The position numbers and the translations under genes were made by a program. Positions 22,330-34,800 of a stretch of 64,000 nucleotides of DNA are shown one piece after another (within the stretch, counting starts at the first letter, position 1; the number at the start of each line of letters is the position of its first letter). The stretch spans positions 44,067,226 through 44,131,225 of the forward strand of contig NC_059500.1 in NCBI RefSeq assembly GCF_018139145.2. The letters run 5' to 3'. The notes beneath the pieces are model-generated. The model had not been told where the DNA came from, searched no databases, and worked only from the letters and a program-made list of their open reading frames with translations. This stretch comes from Gymnogyps californianus (Eukaryota; Chordata; Aves; Accipitriformes; Cathartidae).

Positions 22330-22560
22330 GTTGCAAATCTTACAGACATCAGCGCTCTGTTAAGTAAAGGAATGTAGCACAGTAAATACATCACAACAAA
22401 ATAGCTGGCCAGAAAGGCCCCCACCCTGCCCCACCCAAAACAAAAAGCCCACTCCTCTCCCCTCTACCCTCCCCCCAAATCAAACCACTGCAGCTTCATT
22501 ACAGAGGTCAGAGACCTGTGGCAAAAAACATCAGAGGAATTACATTCAGTAGATGTGCAG

Positions 22561-22616
22561 TATCAACATTCCAGGCTCACATATATTTATATATATATTT
22601 ATATTTATATATAGAG
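22561..22616. repeat. AT-rich TATATTTATA repeat
   Basis: Imperfect alternating TATA/TTTATA units over about 55 bp, inside the predicted APBA1 3' UTR. Confidence 0.9.
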
Positions 22617-24422
22617 ATCATTAAATGTTTACAAAGAACAATATTGTTACAAATACAATACTATACTTTTCCCAACGCTTTACAATAATTTCTATTCACC
22701 CTCTTTACAGAACAATAGTACAACTTCATAGCCTAGGTACTGCGCTAAATATGTACAAGAGATCTCAACCATGTTGCTGTCTTCAGAAATACATTTCATT
22801 TAGAAAACAAGGAAAGCAAGCAAACCTGGAAGTCCCAACTGAGTCTCAAACTCAAACAAGATACAAAACAAATGTGTGAAACTTGCCAACAAAAAAAAAT
22901 ATAAGGGAAGTTTCATCCTTAATGTAAACACTGAAGAGTTAATTAGACTGTATGAAGCAGCAAGGATGAAAAAGAATTCAGGTCTGTCACGGAAAAAGGA
23001 ATGTAAACCAGCAGTTTGTTCCTTTGAATCTGTTAAAAATTCACATATGTAATCTAACAAACTGCTGCAACAGTCTAGAGAATTGCCAGCTTTCCCTTTC
23101 GAGCTCCTTTTTCTTGAAACTCTTTCCCTTTACAAAGTAAAATGGGATTGTTTACAAGACTGTTATCAGAAGCGTGCACACACTATGGACCTCCCAGTTT
23201 AGAAATCTTACACACACACTGTAATTGGAAAAAACGAGATTTTTTTCTAGACTCTGATCCTGCAAGCATTCACTTGCTTAATGTTAAGCACCTGTTTGAC
23301 ATGAACTGTTCAAGCACTCAAGTGCCAGTAACTTCACAGAATCTTGGCTGCAAGATTTTCAAAGAAACAGTTGTTTCATCTCTAAATACATTTGCAGTTC
23401 AGGTCTTCTTCATTTCCCAGTGAAGTGAGTTAAAGACCCCACCACAAGAGCTGGACAGAACCACAGAAACAGGTGAAGCTGAGGGTGTAAACATAGCAGG
23501 AACCAGAAGCATGATAACTGTGTCTTCAAGAGTTCACTAAGTTTCCTCAGGCAACTTACGGAAAGGCTGCACTGTATATAATCTTCTAAATTGTACATGG
23601 TTATATATCATATTTACATATGTTACTATATATGTGGAAAGTTCTGGAAAAAAGTTCAAATTATCATAAACCAGATGCCTACAGTTAAACAATATACTCA
23701 CAAGTCATTCACTATCTAGTTGCATCAGTCAGGTAGCAGAGGTAAGTACTAACCTGGAATACTAACACCGCTCTCTTGTGCAATCTGCTATTCTGGAGAT
23801 TTGGATTAAATTATATAACAACAAGAACTGCAGTAAAATCAAGTCATCATACATTAATCTCAACACTAAAACATATTCACTTACTACAATAGTTTATGCA
23901 CCACTTCATTATCTCCCTTAAATATTTACTGCCCACTGAAATACAAAGTTCATTCTCTAACTCTGATCAGCCCATGATTTCTGAAAGCCAAAAAGGGACC
24001 TCTGGCAGGAGTGCTCAATGGCTGTCAGCAATGTTTGCACCAAGCGGGCGTATGCATGCACACACCCCCCACTTCATGAATCTCTGTAGTAATGTCTAGG
24101 TATTGTTACTGAACTGCAAACAACGCTTACATTGCACAGTCCACCCCACAATAACTGAGAAACAAGTGACTATGACCAATAGCACATTTGCAAAGCAGAA
24201 GTGGTGTGTGGCTGTGTGTGGCCTGCTCTTGTTTTCATCTCACTGAGCCTTTCCATCACAGTATAACACAGCAAAAACTGTTTCTTTAAAAGAAATCAAC
24301 ATATTAGCCTGGACTAAATGCATGGTTCAATTTCAGCATCAACACCAGTATACAGTCCTGGTAAAAAGTAACTACAGAGAATGGAGAATTTTCCTTTCAC
24401 TAGGAAGAAAAGCCACTACTTT

Positions 24423-24436
24423 CCCCCCCCCCCCCC
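24423..24436. repeat. C14 homopolymer
   Basis: Fourteen C followed by TT and a run of A, in the predicted APBA1 3' UTR. Read on the sense strand it is a T-run followed by a G-run. Confidence 0.95.
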
Positions 24437-24634
24437 TTAAAAAAAAACCCAACCCAACCCCTTTTTCCCCTTTTGTTTCTAGCATGCAAGTTAGAGGCCA
24501 ATCAAATCCTAGATTTCATACATCCCTACAGTTTAACATCTTCATACAAGTGCAGATAGTACACACATATCTCCTTCAAGTGCCATACATATGGAAAAAA
24601 ATCACAAGTTAAATTATATAACAAAATAAATAAG

Positions 24635-24640
24635 TTTATT
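24635..24640 (-). terminator. Candidate proximal poly(A) signal of APBA1
   Basis: AATAAA on the minus strand, followed by T-rich CTTATTTATTTTG. It would give a 1.2-kb 3' UTR. Confidence 0.3.
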
Positions 24641-25639
24641 CCCATCTCATCCCTTCCACTGTTATCTATATCATGAACTAAAGAGAAAGTCAATAAAATT
24701 AGACAGGTCTTTGGACAAAAATATATGTTAAAACTGGCTCAGAGAACAAAATTACTTAGAATAGTCTGCAGATCTCTTATATTCAAACTTCATAAATAGC
24801 AAGCACAGTTTTAAAAATGTCTATATACACCGGCACACATGGCTATATGTGCACCAAATTCAGAATTAAGAGCCTAGAAAAAGTGTAGCTATTCAGGAAA
24901 GCCCCTCACTATTTCTCTTGTAGATATTTAAACATCCTCCCCCCCTCCTTTAACCTCTAAAATAGGCAAGGGACTATAAAAGACATGTTGCATTTAAAAA
25001 CAAAGTAGAAGAAAACAAAAAGTTAGAAACCTGGGGGCCAAGAGGGGGAGGCAGCTGTAAAAAATGCCTCCCAAATTACTTAGTGTAAGTAATGCAAGCG
25101 TAACATGTTTCAGCAACTCACAGGGTACCTTTTGGGGTCCTACTATCATGAAGAACTGATGACAGAGGGGAATTAAAAGGTGTGTATTTGAACAGTCCAT
25201 TTTACAACAGCAGCATTTACTGAGTCTTTGTAAGCAGATAATTCTTCCTGAGGGCAAAACTATCCTTTTGGTATTCTACTTTCCCTACAGACATAAACCT
25301 TTAATACTGAGCTCAGTGCCTGTGGGAACACAGGGCAAGAAAAGCAAGTCACATGCAGGATATCCAAGAGAACACTTTGCACCCTATACTTTTATCTGTT
25401 TGGTAAAGACATCTTTCATTCAGCAACATTTCATTTACTCAGTTTGTCAAATTATAGCCACAAAAATAAAACTGATTATGTAGCATGAAGCAGAGTCAAT
25501 CTTCTTTGCGAATCCTGCTGTGAACAATGATGCTGTTATTTTCCTGTTTTGCATGTGGGACTGCATGAAGTTTCACTTGTAAAAGGATGCAACCAAAATA
25601 GTCCCATAGATATATTTTGCCCCTTCCCAAAAAACAGGA

Positions 25640-25725
25640 AAATGGTGGGGAGAAGAGGAAAAAGGGAGGGAGGAGAGAGAGACAGTGTGTTTGTGTCTGT
25701 GAAGGAGAGTGAGAGAGAGAGAAAT
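25640..25725 (-). repeat. C/T-rich tract just after the APBA1 stop
   Basis: On the transcribed strand this is a run of CTCTCT and TCC-rich sequence with a short CA segment, 90-180 nt downstream of the stop codon. Such tracts can bind PTB-family RNA proteins; binding here is inference. Confidence 0.85.
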
Positions 25726-25817
25726 GTCTCTGCAGACACAGAAATGCAGCACTAGAGAGACAAGCACTAATGAGGAAAAACATCCTCCATGCACATTGTG
25801 ACGGTGAGATGTCGGCT

Positions 25818-25889
25818 TTAGATGTAAACTGGTTGCTCTTGCGCAGTCAACAGTCTGTACATGGCAGCTGGCATAGTCTTCATATGAAT
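25818..25889 (-). CDS. APBA1: APBA1 last coding exon
   Basis: 72 nt, phase 0, residues 801-823 plus TAA. It ends [11 protein letters not shown]. The terminal PVYI is a PDZ ligand known to bind the protein's own PDZ1. The acceptor is TTTCCTCTAG. Confidence 0.97.
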   Translation of the reverse strand: MHMKTMPAAMYRLLTAQEQPVYI

Positions 25890-28800
25890 CTAGAGGAAAC
25901 ACGGCAAGTCAATCAATGTCCCTAACATGCATACCGCAACCGAGCATTGGTGAAGGAACTAGCTGAGGTCATACAGGACAGAAGGGAAAGGTAAAATCTG
26001 AGAGTTTTCCTACTCTTATTAAAGTATTGCAGGTGGTGATTTTATGAAACTGTACATTCAGTATCAATGAACCATCTAAAGTTGTGGACATTTCATATTT
26101 TCAGATTAGGGTTCTTCTAAAACATAGGAGAACTATGGGTAAATAATAAAAGAAATGGTGTGGTGGCTTGCTCTCCCTTCCACTTTTTAGATTTGAACAG
26201 CAACAGGCTAACAGAGGTAGAATCACAGCATTATGGAACAGTTTGAGTTGGAAGGGACCTTCGAAGATCATCTAGTCCAAACTCCCTTGCTGCAGGCAGG
26301 GACATCTTTCACTAGATCAGGTTGCTCAAAGCCTCGTCAAACCTGACTTGGAACACTTCCAGGGATGGGCCATCCACAACTTCTCTGGGCAACCTGTTCC
26401 AGCATCTCACCACCCTCATCATAAAAAATTTCTTCCTTATGTCCAATCTAAATCTACCCTCTTTCGGTTTAAAACTGTTGCCCATTGTCCTGTCACTACA
26501 GGCCCTGGTAAAAATTCTGTCCCCATCTCTCTTACAAGCCCTCTTTAAGTATTGAAAGGCTGCAGTAAGGTCTCCCCAGAGCCTTCTCTTCTCCAGGCTG
26601 AACAACCCTAACTCTCTCAGCCTTTCCTCAAAGGAGAGATGTTCCATCCCTCTGATCATTTTTGTGGCCCTCCTCTGGACCTGCTCTAACGGGTCCATGT
26701 CTGTCTTGTGCTGGCGACCCCAGAGCTGGATGCAGTATTCCAGTTGGGGTCTCAGGAGGATCACCTCCCTCCACCTGCTGGCCTTGCTTCTTTTTATGCA
26801 GCCCAGGATGATTGGCTTTCTGGGCTGCAAGCGCACATTGTGGGCTCATGTCCGGTTTTTCATCCACCAGTATCCCCAAGTCCTTCTCCACAGGGCTGCT
26901 CTCAATCCCTTCATCCCTCAGTCTGTACTGATGTTGCAGATCGCCCAGACCCAGGTGCAGGACCTTGCACTTAGCCTTGTTGAACTTCACGAGGGTCACA
27001 TGGGCCCTCTTTTCAAGCCTGTCAAGGTCGCTCTAATGGCATCCCTTTCCTCGAGCTTATCAGCTGCACCACTCAGCTTGGTGTCATCCGCAAACTTGCT
27101 GAAGGTGCACTCAATCCCACTGTCTATGTCATCGATGAAGATATTAAGAAGTATTGGTCCTAGTATGGTCCCTTGAGGGACACCACTCATTACTGGTTTC
27201 CAGTGGTTGTTACTGGTAACAGTGATGAACAATGTTATATTGCCTAGACACATTGCCTGCTCTTACCTCACCAACAGCGTTTGAGAGAATGTGAACAATT
27301 TTCTCATGGGGTGTTGCTACAACACTCTGTCCATTGATTTCAATGATCCGATGGCCAACACGCACACCTCCTCGTTCTGCTATACCTCCTCTCATAAGGC
27401 TACAGATCTGGAAGGGAAAGGACAAATTTATCAGGTCCTGGATAAGGAACAGAGGCTTTAGATTACCCATTTTTGCCTGTAAACTGTAAATCAGCATTTA
27501 AACACAGAAGCTTGCAACAAATTCTAAAATGTAATCCATCACTGATTCAAAGTAAAATTTGTTAGTGACAAATAACTACTGGATATTCTCTTCCAAGAGC
27601 AGAACAAACTGTTAGAAAAGGCTGTTTGTGTTGTACGTCACGTGCTGTGGTTTGGAAATTTAAGAGTATATGAAGGACCACAGTTTAACAATGTTCAGGA
27701 TGCAAATGCCTTACAACAAAAGAGGATCAAGGACAGTCTTTTTCTTTTGAGATCATGCAATGGCTTGGTTAGACACATGAATGATGCAGAGTGAAAGCAG
27801 CCTCTGCTACACCATTTTGTTTCTCTAACCTAAAACCGCTTTTCTGTTCCTCTGGCTGACTCTAAAGTTGTGAAGTAAGTAGAGGCAAAAACAAAAAATA
27901 ACTCTGATTAACTCAGCTTTTATATCTTAGACTTAACACAGGTGCAAAGTCCTGCTTGCTGTAAGGGAGAAAATGGCAGCTTCCCTCTTCCCACACTGAA
28001 ACTTACCCACAAATGGATAAGAAGTTTCATGTATATTAATACTTAACCAGAGGGTGTGGAAGCTACTTACAATCCCATTCTGCACACTGAAGCCCAACTG
28101 ATATCTGAGGTCCGGTCTCCTGATCAAGACCGTGGTTACTGGAGGACACCTAACTATGTTCAGTTTGACCCGGGCCTGGTTTTTCAAACCCTGCGAAAAG
28201 AAATCACCATGAAAAACGCTGGCAAAGACAGAGTGAAACATTTAACAGAAGCACTGCGGGGGGGGAAGTGTTAAAATATTGACATGGGAACAGCCCTGAA
28301 TAAACAGCTCTTTGTATGCATTGTAACAGAATCTGATCACTGAATGCCAGACACAAGCATCAGAATATTTAGTGAAATGAGTGATAAAATATCAAATTTT
28401 TCTTGTCAAGAAGCTGACACAGTTGTTTTAAGAAAACTAGATTCCTGTTGGCAATTTCTTCATGTGATAACACAAATCATGTATAAAAAGAATATTAAAC
28501 AGGTCTATGGAGCTCACCAAAAAAGTCAATGACTGTGGATGAGAAATAAAATTTTAAATAAGTAGCTAAGCTAGTTACAAATAAGTGGCTTCCCTAATGG
28601 GATATATTAAATTCTGTCAAGCAAACGGCAGGTCCTGCTCATATCATGCTTGTATAAGCAGTGCTCCTAATTTCTGTTCCTCCTCCCTTCTAAATGAGTT
28701 TTATCACATTCGTCATGAACTCCTTGCTACCAGAAGAAAATTGAAGGAGGGAAATTAATTTTTACTGTCAGGGTCCTAAAACACTAGAACAGATTACCCA

Positions 28801-31800
28801 GAGAGGTTGTGGAGTATCCAGCCTTGGAGTTATTAAAACCCTAGTGGGCACAGCCCTAAGCAACCTGCTCTACTTTGAACCAAAGGGTTGATCTAGACCA
28901 GCTTCAGCAGTGACTGCCAGTCTCAGAAGCTCTGTGATTGTATGGCTCCATGAAAACTCAAATGTGAAAACGCAGATAACTGCAGTCTGACCCCTTGCAC
29001 AACTTCAAGTATTCAGAGCTCTTGAGACTGTTAAGATATTTTTCTGAAATGCTTCATTCACACAAAGGATTAGCCATATAAAAATACATAAATAAAATCC
29101 ACATCAAGAAAGAAATGCTTTATAAAGAATACAGTAACTTCCGCCTTACTTAATACAACACCTACCAATTCCAGTACTTACTTCTGCATTCCTTTTATAT
29201 GTACAATTGAAATCTGGATCCCATTGCAACTAGCAGGTGCCTGACACTGACTTCAAAAGGTTAATTCTGAAAAATAATTCCTACTATAGCTAAGGTAATA
29301 CACTGAAGTCTCTACATCCAGTTTACTGCTGCTGATTCTGTTGAGCTAAACTCCAGATTCAGCAGTGACTTGAATAACTAGACTGGCATCCTGCCAGGGT
29401 GAACTGCCTTAGAGTCTCTTTTCTTGTCAGTGCCTTAAACTGGATGCAGTCGTCACACGGGAAACAGCTGCCCTCACTTCCACACAGTGCCGAGCTCAGC
29501 TTGGCTCATTATTGAAAGTGGCTCCAAGAGAATGGGCATGTGAACACAAAATGACAAAGCACGTGGCTGTGGGAACTGCCTCTACTCCACTCTCAGCAGA
29601 AAGAAGGTCCAAACTCCATCTTTTCCATGACTATGGACTCCTCCACTCTGGTGAGGAGTTACCTGCACACCACACATGCTCAAGGGCTATTCATCGTCTA
29701 TATGTAGGTCTTCACAACAACACACATTGTAGAAGACAGGGACTAATCAACCTGTACTAAGCTGTGGGTATCATGTTTACTCAAAAGTCTGAGGGACTTT
29801 TGCCTCCTTCTAAATCCAGGAGGCTAGGAGTCATGCAGAGTACTGGAGATGCCCATTTCTATGAGGAATTAAGGTGTCTAACTTCAGTCATCTGAGTTCA
29901 CTCAGGTCACATGCCCTCAAGAGAGTTGACATCATTGTGCTCTTACTTCCCTGACAAATGTGCAAGTTATTTATATGTATTCCTCAGAAAAAAAGCAATA
30001 TGGTCCCCAACAAATAATTTTCTAATTTTACAGAAAGCGCGTCTATTTCAAAAGTGGTTAATTTCCAGTATTATGCAGACTGGTAATATATGCTGATCAG
30101 AAACAAAACAATTGCATCATTTGACCAACTTATTTGCTTATCTAGTCCCTGAGTCTGCTTCTGATAGTAGGCAGCACCAGATGCTTCTGAAAAAGATACA
30201 AGTAGCATAATACAATTAGGGAATAACCACCACATACGGAAAACTTCTTCTGAGTTCTGTCAGTTTGCAATTGGTTTATGGTCAATTAGTAGCAGAGATT
30301 ACATCCATAATACTGAAATTATCTCATCTGAAGTGCTTGCAAGATATTCTTATCTACATAATATTCTCATCTTTTCACAGGAGTCCTTACAGCATGCTAA
30401 AGAAATCTGAAATCCTGAGATATTTCTACCACTTTTAAATGTGTGCTTAGATCATTCAGTGGTATATATACTTATTACCAGAAGCACTATATGAACAGCT
30501 CCAGATGTATGGTTATGAAGACCTGCAAACATACAGACTGACTTCTCTTTAGAAAGACAAAATAAACAGCTAGCAGTTCCTATGGCAACAGCAGTAAGTA
30601 TCAGTGAGGAAGAGAAAGGTCTGCAGAAGCTGGAAACAGTAAAGCTGGTTGTTTCTGTTTTGAGGAAGTTCAGATGAGGACAACGAAACTCCACCTGAAG
30701 AGGCTCTGAATCAGAGAAGCGTAACTCATCACAGGTTTAGAAACAAAACTGATGTGGGATAGGAAAAAAGTATGGCTAACATGAAAAGCCTAAATTTGCA
30801 GGGACTTCTGTTCCACTGAAGCTGGCACAAAGATATTTAATATGATTTTTTTTTTTCCTTCCTTCACAAATGTAAGACTGGTTTTGCCATGTTTTTAGTA
30901 TGCTACACTTCGAGGCTATCATTTCTACTCACTGAATCTAAAATGGCTGGTTCAGTGACTTACACATCTATTACTCATCAGAACTCAGCATTAACATTTT
31001 TGGAAACCAGAATGTGAAGTCCTTACAGCAATCATCTCAGTTCAAGTATTAAGAAACTAATCCATAGACAAAAAATTAAAAAATTACTTTGTAAATTTTT
31101 TTTACTTTGTAAATGCAAAATTTACTTTGCAATTTAAAAAAGTACAAAATGCAAAAAAACATATTACATAATACAACTTGTTACCAGAAAGTTGCTTAAA
31201 TAAATAAGTTTAACAGGCATATTCCTAGAAATCAGAGAAGGATTTCTGTACAGTACACCACCAGCATTACATTACGTGTCTACATGTTATGATCTGTTGG
31301 AGCTCTGTGGGGCTATTTCGATAAATAACAAAGTCCATATAGCTTCATCTCAAACATTCCCTAGTCATGCATCTCTCCAGCTCTTGAAACTCTGATGTTT
31401 AAATACCTATTCCCTTGTATCCTACAGCTACCCCAGACACTATTCAGTTCTAGTTGACCTGCATGCTTTTTGCAGTCACATACTTCTCTGACAACTAGAA
31501 TAAAGCTCTTCTAATTAAAATATCCCATTTAGCCAAATGAAGAGAAGCATCACACTTTCAAATAACTTGGGCAATGTTTCTACAGAGGATAAGTATGTCT
31601 TTAATTCAAAGTTTAAAAGTTTTAAAAATAGTTATAAATAAAACAAAAAAAAAGCATCAGTTCTATTTCAGCCAGATACTAGGAGGCATTTGAACAGCTA
31701 ATATGGCCTAGGACAATATTAGGCACCTGCGCCTCCATTTGTCACGTAAAATTTTAAGTGTATATCTGGTAATATCTTCCTTCTGAACAAAATATTCTCT

Positions 31801-34800
31801 TGTGGAGTGAGGTTCTGTACAGAGTCCTTGTCTATACAAGTAAATGGCACAGCTCACTTTCTGGGAGTCAGAAAATTGGTGTAGCATAATTCGCATTGTA
31901 GTTTAAAGATCATGAAATGGAAAGTGCTATACAAATGTTTGGTAAGAAATTACTTAAGAGTTATATACTTTCTGCTCTCCTATTATGTAACCCTTTTAAA
32001 ATGTGTACCTTCCAGAAACATCCTCCGTACCTTTATAATGCTCTGACATGTGGAGAGTGGTAAACCAACCAAACTGGTCCCATTGATTGACATGATCTGG
32101 TCCCCTATGTTCAGCTTCCCAGACTTCTCTGCTGGTCCTCCATGCATCATGTTGGCTATGATAACTGTAGGCAAAATGGATCCCCAGCCAGACTCCACAA
32201 TCACTACACCTAGGATTTCTCCCTTTTGCTTTTCAATGTAAACCTGTATCATAAGAAAAAGTGTTAAAAAAAAAAGCTTCTTCACACCTATGGAACTAAC
32301 ACCCCCCTTCCAAACATTCATATAACCAACAAACATATACCCCTCCTTATTTGCAATCTGCCTTCCAAATTCAAAGGCAAAACAAAATAGGGTACATATT
32401 TTACTAAATTTCATTTGTATTCAAACATGAAATAATCAGCATGATGTAAGATAGATTTTGCTTAGTGTGAAACTTCCCTCACAACTTATTTCTGCATATG
32501 AGCAGAGGAAATCGGAGTGGAAGAAACCCTGGTGCCATGGGCTTCAGTGGACAAAGCTAAACAGGAAGAGATTGCACGAGTTTATGACTGTGGACTGGAA
32601 AACCACTATCTGTGTGTTCCAGTGGTGTACTGGTTCATCTTTATTAACCAAGCTGCAAATCCTTTCAGCAAATACAATTCTTTAAAATCTGCCATCAGCC
32701 ACTTTCACAAACACCCATGCCTCTATAAATTTTATATTGTTTACTGTAATCTGTTAAATTGTACTAATCTGTTAATCTGTTTTAAATTCATTTTCAAACA
32801 TGTCTGAAAATTGTTTGGTAAAAAGAACACAAACAGATGGTAAATCATTTCACTGCTGATAAATTTTGGGTTCACTGTTTGCCTTTGAAACAGAACTGAT
32901 AGCACAGTGTCCTACTTGGGAGGATAGTCTAGACTAACTGAGGTCATTTATAGGAAGTATTAATGGTTTTCTGATTTCTGCCAGCATGGGCCTGCAACTG
33001 GTACAGAGCAGCTTAATGCTGTTACAGAAAAAAAATGAGACATACATCTTTGCAGTTTTCAGATTTGGAGAAGTGAATCAGGTCATCATTGTACATGTCC
33101 TGGGTATTGAGCAAGTCACTATATTCCTTCTGGCTAAGGTCTTCTGGGTTGATTCCGTTTGCCCTCAGAAATTCCTGGTAGGCCACACTAAATGCTTGAC
33201 CTATGGACTGTGCAATCAGCTGTGCCTGTAGCAGTTCCCAGAGAAGAGAAAAGAAAAAAGTGAAACATTCTGATGGTCTTGTCCACTGACACTTTCTGTG
33301 TTACAATCACACTGTAAAATGGATGATCAAGTTGACAAACCTACAAGTTACTGCAATCCAGTTTAAAAGATATTTGTGCATTAAAAATTAATTTAAAAGA
33401 CCCACAAAATGTCAACACATTCACCTGTGCCATGAATCCATCTTGGTAAGCAATTATAAATGAGAAATATAAATAAAGCCATCCTTTCACAGGTAAGAAC
33501 TGCTAATATAAATGTAAAGGTATACCCGCTGCAGTGACTACAGCTTGCTCCTACAGTTCTTCCCACGTATGCAGCTCCCAGATGGCTCTCCCTTCTAGCA
33601 GAGGCAATGCGATTCTCTGACAAGCCAGCAGTGAAAATGAAAATGTCTACTAGAAAACACACAACCACATTTAAGAGGGTATTTCCTCCTTTTCTTACCC
33701 TCCTTTAAACCCACCACATCCATATTGGCTGCTGCTACCTCAGTCTCGGATGAAACAGGAAAAGGGCAGCAACTAGTGACTGGATCCAGGCCTTGAAGTG
33801 ACTGGAAACGGTCACACACATCTCCTTCTCCACCCTGCCACCTTCTTCAACCTCTCTCCTCTACATTTCTTGTTTCCCTCCCTCCAACTCCCGTGACTCT
33901 GTCAGTTCCCTGCCCCCTTCCTTCTCAGCCTGTCCTTTGTGTGCACCCTCTTGCACCTGCAGCTTCCCATAGCCTTCTCTGCAACTAAAGCCACCAAATG
34001 TGCCACTCACTACACTGCATTGCTCCCACCGTGAGCTGTTCTACATCTGCAGCAGTGGGAGAGAAACTGGGCACAAGGCAGACACAGGGAAAGCTCTGCA
34101 TCGTGCAAGGTGGGGGATGCAGCTGGAAACAGCAGACTAGAGGGATGCCTCTCCCTTTGAGGTAGTGATCATGGTTAGTATGAGACAGGTAATGGACAGG
34201 AGAGGAAAGCAGCACAGCATGGTGCAGAGTACTGCTGTGTATAAGCAGAGTTATACGTTCAGTAAGCACTGTGTAGTGCACAGGAGTTGGCCAGGATATG
34301 TACTGAAACAGTCCCTTGGAGAACAGTGCTGGCTGTGATGAAGGGAGGGAAGAGAAGAGGAGAGCTCCACAGCTGACAAGGTAGGTCTGGGGCAGTGCTA
34401 GTGATGAATGAATACTGCTGAGGTATATTTTTATACAGCCCACCAGCTTTATTTAAAGTCCAGTTTGGTTCCTAATAAGGGAAAGGTTCCCAACCCTGAA
34501 ATAAAAAGTTGATTGTATCTTAAAGCAACTCAAACTAGCACTAAACCTGTTGATGAGAATAGCATGAATGCTGGTGCTGAAAAGGCCAATATCTAGACTG
34601 GCAGTATTTTACCAATGCTCAGATCAACCCAGTTTTGACAGCAAGAACAAGACAGCAAGAAAATGGGAAAACTACACCTCCATAGCTCAGTAACCTAAGT
34701 GAGGAGATAAATGCAGACTTTACATTCATACACATGTATCTTCTCTCCAGGAAGAGATCAGCTACCATTTAGACACCCAGCATTTGGACACATCGCTAGG

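Larger units (their letters stand above)
22315..25817 (-). other. APBA1: APBA1 3' UTR (predicted)
   Basis: About 3.5 kb of AT-rich sequence downstream of the stop on the minus strand, free of recognised repeats. It opens with a C/T-rich tract (plus strand 25640-25725). Minus-strand AATAAA hexamers lie at 24635-24640, 22324-22329 and 21793-21803 (a double AATAAATAAA). I favour the middle one as the main end. The length would suit the long 3' UTR known for mammalian APBA1. Confidence 0.45.

Noticed and set aside
26312..27253. Reverse-transcriptase gene
   Set aside because: Real CR1 similarity, but 5'-truncated and split over three frames, so a dead fragment. The plus-strand frames there are its shadows.
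33985..34443. 152-residue minus-strand frame in an APBA1 intron
   Set aside because: No recognised domain; not flanked by convincing splice sites in frame with APBA1.
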